This document shows, one piece after another, positions 1 through 4,464 of a stretch of DNA of 6,593 bases (within the stretch, counting starts at the first letter, position 1; each line of letters begins with the position of its first letter). This stretch comes from Gammaproteobacteria bacterium. Lineage in GTDB: Bacteria > Pseudomonadota > Gammaproteobacteria > GCA-001735895. Location of the stretch: assembly GCA_003645435.1 (NCBI GenBank), contig QNFD01000157.1:1-6593 (forward strand), written 5' to 3'. The notes beneath the pieces were generated by a model, which did no database searches, was not told where the DNA came from, and was given only the letters and a program-made list of their open reading frames with translations. The position numbers were made by a program, and so were the translations under genes.

Positions 1-213
1 CACCTGCTAAGGCGACTCCAGGAATTGCTGCCCGGCTGTCAGATAAACAGCACGCAAGATCTGGGACTGGACCCGGACTATGTTGAAGCCGTTGCTTTCG
101 CCTGGTTGGCACGACAGACCATGAACCGGCAGGCAGGTAATCTGCCAAGCGTTACCCGGGCCAGCAGCGCGACTATTCTAGGAGGTATTTACCCCGCCCA
201 GGGGACAAATTGA
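1..213 (+). CDS. anmK: Anhydro-N-acetylmuramic acid kinase, C-terminal end (partial)
   Basis: The 3' end of a gene whose start lies left of the window; about 70 of the usual ~370 residues are visible, ending at TGA 211-213. Frame 1 is open from the first base. The fragment carries the typical AnmK C-terminus: LGLDPDYVEAVAFAWLA, then GNLPSVTRAS and ILGGIYPA. These closely resemble the E. coli protein (recalled EALAFAWLA, GNLPSVTGAS, VLGAIFPA). Family knowledge: AnmK is a cytoplasmic sugar kinase that hydrolyses the 1,6-anhydro ring of anhMurNAc and phosphorylates it to MurNAc-6-phosphate during cell-wall recycling. The ATP and substrate sites are outside the window and cannot be checked. In Pseudomonas-type genomes anmK sits beside erpA; here a beta-barrel gene lies between them. 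Identification is firm, completeness unknown. Confidence 0.93.
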   Translation, partial: HLLRRLQELLPGCQINSTQDLGLDPDYVEAVAFAWLARQTMNRQAGNLPSVTRASSATILGGIYPAQGTN

Positions 214-230
214 GTATTTTTATCTATACT
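202..230 (+). promoter_or_regulatory. Candidate sigma-70-like promoter for the beta-barrel gene
   Basis: TATACT at 225-230 matches the -10 consensus at five of six positions. GGGACA at 202-207, 17 bases upstream, matches the -35 consensus at four of six. It overlaps the end of anmK and would start transcription near 237, leaving a leader of roughly 97 bases before the ATG at 334. This is a consensus match by eye only. Confidence 0.35.
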
Positions 231-273
231 GGGTGTGAAATTCTTTACACCAGCGTCAATCGCGATGCTGGGA

Positions 274-307
274 CTAGTGTTATCACCGCGGCTTGGTGAT
301 AGACTAG
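274..307 (+). other. Interrupted inverted repeat (hairpin) in the 5' leader of the beta-barrel gene
   Basis: CTAGT (274-278) and TATCACC (281-287) pair with GGTGATA (295-301) and ACTAG (303-307). This gives a 12-bp stem broken by a small 2/1 internal loop, with the 7-base loop GCGGCTT. It ends 26 bases before the ATG at 334. A run of T follows at 326-332, but 18 bases beyond the stem, so it is not a classical terminator. It may be a leader RNA structure, an operator or a weak terminator for anmK; the sequence does not decide. Confidence 0.45.
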
Positions 308-333
308 GTTTGAGTAACTTACTGGTTTTTTTA

Positions 334-1092
334 ATGAAGTCTACATGGAATGTAATTGCCCTGACCACCTTGTTGCTAACCTGCACAGCAGCAGCGCAAG
401 CAGAGTTTATCGGCCTTAATCTAGACTCTGACGCGTTGTCTGACGAGCAAATTGATCCGCTTAACAGTGCCAGCTACAACTTAAACAGTCTGACCAGTAA
501 GCCTGTTACCGACGATCAATCAACACCTTCTTTACTGCTTGTTCTTGAGCACCCTATTGCCGCCTTACCCAATATCAGATTTCAGGGTTCTGATCTCGAC
601 TCGAATGGTTCGGATAGCTTGAATGGCGGATCTCTTAGCTTTAACAACCAGTCCTACAGCGACAATCCTGTTACCTCGACCTACGATTTAAACCACAACG
701 ATATTGTCCTGTATTACGAGTTAATGGATAACTGGATAAACCTGGATTTCGGCCTGGATTTAAAAAGTTTTAACGGTGAAATCTCGCTGAACGACAGCAG
801 TTCCGGCAACACCGTATTACCAATTAATGAAACCATTCCCCTGTTTTACCTTTCCGCTCGTTTTCACCTGCCATTTAGCGGATTTTATATTGGCGCCGAC
901 ATCAATAGTAATTTCAAAATAAGCGACAGTGTCGCCGAGGATTCTACATTCATGCTGGGCTATCAATCCGATAACGGCGCACGGGTCGAAGGCGGCGTAA
1001 AGATATTTTCACTCGATTTGAATGATACTAACGATGTAGACGGCAATCTGAAATACGATGGCTTGTTTATCAACGGCTACATTCCTTTCTAA
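334..1092 (+). CDS. TIGR04219-type outer membrane beta-barrel protein
   Basis: A 252-residue protein with a Sec signal peptide: MKSTWN, a hydrophobic stretch of about 12 residues, then an AQA|EF cleavage site near residue 23. The mature part alternates short polar loops with amphipathic strands and ends in aromatic INGYIPF, as outer-membrane barrels do. Segments typical of the TIGR04219 family as I remember it are LEHPIAALPNIRFQGSDLDS, IVLYYELMDNWINLDFGLDL, FYLSARFHLPFSGFYIGAD and a final ARVEGGVKIFSLDLND. No biochemical function is established for this family. The GxGYW-like glycine/aromatic strand usual just after the signal peptide is not evident; here there is an Asp/Ser/Asn-rich stretch instead. 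The frame stays open up to a GTG at 235, but the ATG at 334 is preferred because it puts the signal peptide at the N-terminus. No good Shine-Dalgarno sequence precedes it. A bidirectional terminator follows the stop codon. Confidence 0.82.
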   Translation: MKSTWNVIALTTLLLTCTAAAQAEFIGLNLDSDALSDEQIDPLNSASYNLNSLTSKPVTDDQSTPSLLLVLEHPIAALPNIRFQGSDLDSNGSDSLNGGSLSFNNQSYSDNPVTSTYDLNHNDIVLYYELMDNWINLDFGLDLKSFNGEISLNDSSSGNTVLPINETIPLFYLSARFHLPFSGFYIGADINSNFKISDSVAEDSTFMLGYQSDNGARVEGGVKIFSLDLNDTNDVDGNLKYDGLFINGYIPF

Positions 1093-1147
1093 CTTAAGTC
1101 TTACTCGATAGTTCGATCAGTAAGCTCGGCTAATAAACTCGTGTAAC

Positions 1148-1180
1148 AAAAAAAGGGCAGCCCATCGGCCGCCCTTTTTT
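1148..1180. terminator. Bidirectional intrinsic terminator between the beta-barrel gene and erpA
   Basis: Seven A (1148-1154), then GGGCAGCC (1155-1162), loop CATC, GGCCGCCC (1167-1174) and six T (1175-1180). The 8-bp GC-rich stem has one A-C mismatch and is flanked by A and T tracts, so it can work in both directions. It sits between convergent genes. A second, weaker inverted repeat (CTTACT 1100-1105 with AGTAAG 1119-1124) lies between it and the beta-barrel stop codon. Confidence 0.9.
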
Positions 1181-1199
1181 CTACCATTATTTACTTAGC

Positions 1200-1580
1200 T
1201 TAAATTGAGAATGATGCACCACAACCACAGGTTGAAGTTGCGTTAGGATTTTTCACCACAAACATCGAACCCTCTAAGCCTTCAGTATAATCGACTTCAG
1301 AGCCAGCCAGATATTGATAGCTCATCGGATCAATGACAAGGGTCACTCCCTGCTTTTCGATCAATTTATCGCCTTCCTTGCTTTCTTCATCGAGTGAAAA
1401 TCCATACTGAAAACCAGAACAGCCGCCACCCTGCACCAGAACCCTCAGTTTTAATTTGGGATTTCCTTCTTCCGCGATTAACTTTTTAGCCTTGTTCGCG
1501 GCAGCATCGGAAAACTCCAGTACCGTATTAGTCACTGGATTGACCGCCATACCAAAATTTGCGTCGATAGTAATGTTCAC
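1200..1580 (-). CDS. erpA: Iron-sulfur cluster insertion protein ErpA (A-type carrier)
   Basis: A-type Fe-S carrier that accepts clusters from the Isc/Suf scaffolds and delivers them to apo-proteins; in E. coli it is needed for the IspG/IspH isoprenoid enzymes (family knowledge). The three cluster-ligand cysteines are present: Cys54 in [11 protein letters not shown], and Cys118 and Cys120 in [11 protein letters not shown]. The segments [24 protein letters not shown] and [11 protein letters not shown] are nearly identical to E. coli ErpA and separate it from IscA and SufA. The GTG start at 1580 gives 126 residues, with an AGG eight bases upstream. An ATG at 1550 would give 116 residues, nearer the usual 114-116, but has no visible ribosome binding site. 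The true start is therefore uncertain by ten residues. Its own promoter lies in the gap after the bactofilin gene, so it need not depend on argC transcription. Confidence 0.96.
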   Translation of the reverse strand: MNITIDANFGMAVNPVTNTVLEFSDAAANKAKKLIAEEGNPKLKLRVLVQGGGCSGFQYGFSLDEESKEGDKLIEKQGVTLVIDPMSYQYLAGSEVDYTEGLEGSMFVVKNPNATSTCGCGASFSI

Positions 1581-1625
1581 TGTTCTAGCCTGATCGCCTT
1601 TGGGATTAAATTATCTCTGGTTGCT

Positions 1626-1655
1626 ATTTTAGTCGACATCGCCTGGGTTTGTCGA
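1626..1655 (-). promoter_or_regulatory. Sigma-70-like promoter of erpA
   Basis: Read leftward, TCGACA (1655-1650) matches the -35 consensus at five of six positions. TAAAAT (1631-1626) matches the -10 at five of six, with an 18-base spacer. Transcription would start near 1619, about 40 bases before the GTG at 1580. Two copies of the palindrome GTCGAC (1633-1638 and 1651-1656) lie within or over the promoter, one next to the -10 and one across the -35. Confidence 0.55.
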
Positions 1656-1662
1656 CCACTGG

Positions 1663-2097
1663 TTATTCATCCGTTACCGGTTCGTTGCTTGGCATTTTCC
1701 ACTGGGAATGCTCCAAAGCCTTCTGTTCAAACGGTTTCTGAGGCTTATGTATAAGACCGCCGTTAACTTCCGCGCCAATCGCCATTTCGATTAAATTATA
1801 ATAAACCCTGCCGGTGATGCGCGATTTAGGCGCTAGCTCAACCCGGCTTGAGCTATATACGTTACCAGTAATTTTACCGTTTAACACTATACTGGGCACC
1901 TTTACTTCACCCTCGATCTCACCGAATTCGCTTAAAATCAATATCGCCTCACTACCTTCCTCGACCATTACATTGCCGCTGACTTTGCCATCTATATGCA
2001 ATCCGCCTGAAAAAATCACGTCACCCTTAATCTCTGTGCCATGACCGATCAGGGTATCGATGCGAGCCGAACCAAAATTTTTCCTTTTGCCAAACAT
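1663..2097 (-). CDS. Bactofilin family polymer-forming protein (DUF583)
   Basis: A 144-residue bactofilin. Bactofilins assemble without nucleotides into filaments, usually on the cytoplasmic face of the inner membrane, and act as scaffolds in cell shape, stalk formation or polar organisation. The core (about residues 14-118) shows the right-handed beta-helix pattern: short repeats with regular hydrophobic and Gly positions, such as LIGHGTEIKGDVIFSGGLHIDGKV, GEIEGEVKV, LNGKITGNV and SRITGRVYYNLIEMAIGAEVNGGL. The N-terminus MFGKRK resembles the short Met-Phe plus basic membrane-targeting tail known in bactofilins; the C-terminal tail is polar and probably disordered. The ATG at 2097 is one base past the preceding gene's stop codon, with GAGG nine bases upstream inside that gene, so the two are surely co-transcribed. 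Which bactofilin role applies here (CcmA- or BacA-like) cannot be told, so no symbol is given. Confidence 0.92.
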   Translation of the reverse strand: MFGKRKNFGSARIDTLIGHGTEIKGDVIFSGGLHIDGKVSGNVMVEEGSEAILILSEFGEIEGEVKVPSIVLNGKITGNVYSSSRVELAPKSRITGRVYYNLIEMAIGAEVNGGLIHKPQKPFEQKALEHSQWKMPSNEPVTDE

Positions 2098-2098
2098 A

Positions 2099-2824
2099 TT
2101 ACAGATCCTCGGTAATTAATTCTGCCCACGAAACGGTTTCAGAATAGGATTTGACCTTCTTGGTCGTGGGACTGATGCCAATTTCAACTTCGTATGGAAC
2201 GAGATTTTCTGGAAGTTTGAAATCGCCTTCGAAAACTTGAAAGTATCTAAAACTAAATTTAGTTGCTTTTCCTGGATTTTCAACCCTGATTTTCGACAAT
2301 TTTAACTCGCTAACAACGCCATCGACTTTCCCGCGGACGGTAATCTTCGCACTACCGTTAATTTTCCTACTGACTTTCCCCTGCTTTGTGAGGACCAGTT
2401 TATAACTATATAAATTTGGACTACTCCTGGGCTTAACTTCGAAAGACTGCAGATTAACTCCGAGTGCCGCATTTTCCGGAGACACTATGCCCTGATAAAA
2501 TATTAGCTCTTCCTTTTGCGCGAGTATTACCTGTTGTAGTTCGACCAGGGTCTGGTTAGACAGCTGGTAAGCATCGTGTTCAATTTTGCTGGTGCCCTGC
2601 AATTGTGCATTTTTCTGAACAAGTTTGTGGTTACGCGCCTCAAGCTCGTTAATCCTGTTCAACATTGTTTCTCTTTCCAGGTTCAGTTGTCTCAGCTGGA
2701 ATGACTGATAGGCATTTCCGAGTTCGAAAAACAACCACAAAAGCGCCAGCACAATGACCAGGCTCAGCCATAATTTCCAGGGTTTGTACTGCTTGACCTG
2801 AAACCCCCGATGCATTTGCATCAC
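2099..2824 (-). CDS. DUF6776-type inner-membrane coiled-coil protein
   Basis: A 241-residue protein of unknown function, best matching the gammaproteobacterial DUF6776 family by layout and by position next to argC and a bactofilin gene. A short basic cytoplasmic N-terminus ([13 protein letters not shown]) precedes one membrane helix (about residues 18-38, [19 protein letters not shown]). A heptad-like coiled coil covers about 41-78 and 90-112 ([40 protein letters not shown]). A beta-rich periplasmic domain fills the rest, with regular strands such as [11 protein letters not shown] and [12 protein letters not shown]. Positive residues before the helix imply that the C-terminal part is periplasmic. 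The GTG start at 2824 overlaps the argC stop codon as GTGA; ATGs at 2821 and 2815 are alternatives. No strong Shine-Dalgarno sequence is seen, which suits translational coupling to argC. A role beside bactofilin in the envelope is inference. Confidence 0.8.
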   Translation of the reverse strand: MMQMHRGFQVKQYKPWKLWLSLVIVLALLWLFFELGNAYQSFQLRQLNLERETMLNRINELEARNHKLVQKNAQLQGTSKIEHDAYQLSNQTLVELQQVILAQKEELIFYQGIVSPENAALGVNLQSFEVKPRSSPNLYSYKLVLTKQGKVSRKINGSAKITVRGKVDGVVSELKLSKIRVENPGKATKFSFRYFQVFEGDFKLPENLVPYEVEIGISPTTKKVKSYSETVSWAELITEDL

Positions 2825-3849
2825 GGAATCATACCCAGGGCTTCCAGCCCGGTGGATTCGTTAAAACCAGACATCAGGTTCATATTTTGAATCGCTTGCC
2901 CGGCAGCGCCCTTGACCAGATTATCGATTACCGACAGCACGACATACTTGTTGGACTCGGCCAGATAATGAACCGCAATTTGACAATGATTTGCACCCTT
3001 CACCGAGCGCGTCTCTGGATGGGAACCGGCTGGCATGACATCAACAAATGGCTCTTCCTGGTAGAATTCCTCGAATTTTTCCTGCGGGTTTTTATCGGAT
3101 CCCTGGGCATCGGCGTAAACGGTTGCGTGTATTCCGCGAATCATTGGCATCAGGTGCGGGGTAAAAACCAGGTTAGTATGCGTATTTACGGTTTGCAGAA
3201 TTGCTTTTATTTCGGGTAGGTGGCGGTGTCCACCGACCGCGTATGCTTTTACCGATTCAGTCAGCTCGCAAAAACCGGTTGCGATACTGGCACTCCTGCC
3301 GGCACCGCTGGCACCCGACTTACAATCAGCAATAATAGAAGATGGGTCAATCAGGTCGTTTTTTAATAGCGGCAACAGCGCCAGGATGACCGCGGTGGGA
3401 TAGCAGCCAGGATTAGCCACCAGTCTGGCGTCTTTAATCGTATCTCTATTTAACTCTGGTAAACCATAAACAGCCTGCTCTACCAATGATGGGCAGGCAT
3501 GGGTTGCGCCATACCATTTTTCCCAGGTCGCAATATCCTTAATTCTGAAGTCCGCGGCAAGATCGATCAGTTTGATGCCGTCGGCAAGCAAAGTCTCGGC
3601 CTGGGTCATAGCGATCGTATTGGGAGTGGCAAAAAACACCAGGTCACAGTTTTTATAGGAATCCTGACCGGGTTTGGTATAAACCAGTTCAACCCTGCCA
3701 CGCAAATTAGGAAACACATCGGCAACCCGGGTACCAGCATTGGAACGTGAGGTAATTACTTCTACACTGACTTCGGGGTGTGCCGCGAGCAATCGCATGA
3801 GTTCTACCCCGGTATAACCCGTGCCGCCAACGATACCGATATTTAACAT
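2821..3849 (-). CDS. argC: N-acetyl-gamma-glutamyl-phosphate reductase
   Basis: Third step of arginine synthesis: NADPH-dependent reduction of N-acetyl-glutamyl-5-phosphate to the semialdehyde, in the cytoplasm. The 342-residue length is normal for class 1 ArgC. The N-terminal NADP-binding motif is [17 protein letters not shown] (residues 5-21). The catalytic Cys149 lies in [26 protein letters not shown] (179-186) and GGHRHLPEI (206-214), with the active-site His, follow. A small quirk is [10 protein letters not shown] at 73-81, where homologues commonly have TPNG or TPHG. The ATG at 3849 fits the family N-terminus. It is the first gene of a leftward unit with the DUF6776 and bactofilin genes; its own promoter has a perfect -10. 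I did not find a convincing ArgR box in the leader. Confidence 0.97.
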   Translation of the reverse strand: MLNIGIVGGTGYTGVELMRLLAAHPEVSVEVITSRSNAGTRVADVFPNLRGRVELVYTKPGQDSYKNCDLVFFATPNTIAMTQAETLLADGIKLIDLAADFRIKDIATWEKWYGATHACPSLVEQAVYGLPELNRDTIKDARLVANPGCYPTAVILALLPLLKNDLIDPSSIIADCKSGASGAGRSASIATGFCELTESVKAYAVGGHRHLPEIKAILQTVNTHTNLVFTPHLMPMIRGIHATVYADAQGSDKNPQEKFEEFYQEEPFVDVMPAGSHPETRSVKGANHCQIAVHYLAESNKYVVLSVIDNLVKGAAGQAIQNMNLMSGFNESTGLEALGMIP

Positions 3850-3886
3850 GTTAAACCCAAGCCTTTGTGGTTAAAATGAACGCAGC

Positions 3887-3915
3887 ATTATACATAGATC
3901 ATCTAGCCAGAAAAC
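3887..3915 (-). promoter_or_regulatory. Probable promoter of argC and the downstream unit
   Basis: Read leftward, TATAAT at 3892-3887 is a perfect -10 and is preceded directly by TG. The -35 position (GTTTTC, 3915-3910, 17-base spacer) is weak, so the -10 carries the prediction. Transcription would start near 3880, about 31 bases before the argC ATG. It lies in the divergent gap shared with hemJ, whose own promoter I could not place with confidence. Confidence 0.5.
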
Positions 3916-3969
3916 GCAATATAGCAATTCCCTTGTGCCGATCGATTATGTTCCCAACAGGACTAAATA

Positions 3970-4005
3970 ATGACCGCGACTGACTACTACCGGCTCTTCA
4001 AATGA
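3970..4005 (+). CDS. 11-codon ORF overlapping the hemJ start (leader peptide or displaced hemJ N-terminus)
   Basis: ATG at 3970 is preceded by AGGA (3959-3962) at an ideal 7-base spacing, the best ribosome binding site in this gap. It reads MTATDYYRLFK and stops at TGA 4003-4005, which overlaps an ATG at 4002 as ATGA. Two readings are possible. It may be a short upstream ORF coupled to hemJ. Alternatively it may be the true hemJ N-terminus, shifted out of frame: DYYRLFK would join directly to ALHFIFMVAWFAG, a normal HemJ start, if the 14 bases 4003-4016 were missing. No promoter was clearly placed. Whether it is translated is inference from the ribosome binding site alone. Confidence 0.45.
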   Translation: MTATDYYRLFK

Positions 4006-4034
4006 TATGGGTTTAGGCCCTGCATTTTATATTC
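4002..4034 (+). pseudogene. hemJ: Interrupted 5' codons of hemJ (in-frame TAG)
   Basis: In the same frame as the hemJ body, ATG at 4002 reads M-I-W-V, then TAG (4014-4016), then ALHFIF leading into the ATG at 4035. As I recall, HemJ proteins commonly begin M-x-W-x-K-A-L-H, so the amber codon stands at the Lys position and could come from a single AAG-to-TAG change. The conserved His of the first helix lies in this interrupted part. Translation from 4035 would lack it. A 14-base insertion is the competing explanation. Either way, I see no uninterrupted ATG, GTG or TTG start that includes ALH. Confidence 0.6.
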
Positions 4035-4424
4035 ATGGTCGCCTGGTTTGCAGGGCTATTCTATCTGCCGCGTTTATTTGTCAATCATGCCATCGCCGAA
4101 GACGAGGCGGTAAGAGAAAGGCTGGCGATAATGGAAACAAAGCTTTATCGCTTTATAACACCCTGGATGGCGCTCACAATTATTTTTGGCCTATGGATGC
4201 TAATCGATTACGCCTGGCAAGCCTACGCACATATGCTTTGGCTTCATATTAAGCTGGCGCTGGTGGCTATATTGGTTATCTACCATTTTTACTGCGGCAA
4301 AATTATTAAGGATCTGGCCAACCATAGTAATCAGCGGGGTCACGTCTGGTTCCGCTGGTTTAACGAATTTCCAGTATTGATACTGGCGGCGGTAATTATT
4401 CTCGCCGTGGTCAAACCTTTTTAG
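4035..4424 (+). CDS. hemJ: Protoporphyrinogen IX oxidase HemJ, body of the gene (N-terminus interrupted)
   Basis: HemJ is a small inner-membrane enzyme that oxidises protoporphyrinogen IX to protoporphyrin IX in haem synthesis. The 129 codons from ATG 4035 encode most of the family (usual length about 140-150): WFAGLFYLPRLFVNHA (4-19), RERLAIMETKLYRFITPWM (27-45), LWLHIKLALV (68-77), IYHFYCGKIIKDLA (82-95), and FRWFNEFPVLILAAVIILAVV (106-126) before the typical KPF end. Four hydrophobic helices can be traced. This start cuts the first helix in half and drops the ALH motif, so it is unlikely to be the native one; the interrupted upstream codons are annotated separately. There is no Shine-Dalgarno sequence before 4035. 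The body shows no decay, which argues for a recent lesion, a sequence error or an unusual start. Divergence from argC matches the arrangement I recall in Pseudomonas. Confidence 0.88.
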   Translation: MVAWFAGLFYLPRLFVNHAIAEDEAVRERLAIMETKLYRFITPWMALTIIFGLWMLIDYAWQAYAHMLWLHIKLALVAILVIYHFYCGKIIKDLANHSNQRGHVWFRWFNEFPVLILAAVIILAVVKPF

Positions 4425-4426
4425 AC

Positions 4427-4454
4427 TAGCCTTCATGCAGCAACATGCGGGCTA
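4427..4454. repeat. Weak hairpin in the hemJ-ptsP convergent gap
   Basis: TAGCC (4427-4431) pairs with GGCTA (4450-4454), and CATG (4434-4437) with CATG (4444-4447), around a 6-base loop. A 2x2 mismatch separates the stems. No adequate T tract follows on either strand, so a terminator role is doubtful. Confidence 0.3.
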
Positions 4455-4464
4455 ATACTGCTCG

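Noticed and set aside
235..333. Extension of the beta-barrel protein to a GTG start at 235
   Set aside because: It would bury the signal peptide behind 33 residues and translate through the leader hairpin. The ATG at 334 begins a standard signal peptide.
373..384. Possible lipobox (LLTC) in the beta-barrel signal peptide
   Set aside because: The residue before Cys is Thr, not Gly/Ala/Ser, and a standard AQA|EF cleavage site follows. The protein looks like a barrel, not a lipoprotein.
1814..2044. Open frame on the + strand opposite the bactofilin gene
   Set aside because: It is antisense to a clear, repeat-patterned bactofilin, has no recognisable family and no independent start signal.
2887..3750. 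Open frames on the + strand opposite argC
   Set aside because: They lie wholly within a well-conserved ArgC reading frame and resemble no family I know.
3850..3969. ArgR operator in the argC leader
   Set aside because: I found no pair of ARG-box-like half sites with the usual palindromic spacing; only isolated AT-rich half matches.
4003..4016. Programmed ribosome bypass (phage T4 gene 60 type) across the 14 bases before hemJ
   Set aside because: Bypassing needs matching take-off and landing codons. The last codon before the gap is AAA, and the codon before GCC is TAG, so they do not match.
4014..4016. Genome-wide recoding of TAG as an amino acid
   Set aside because: hemJ itself ends at a TAG (4422-4424) exactly after the conserved KPF terminus, so TAG acts as a stop here.
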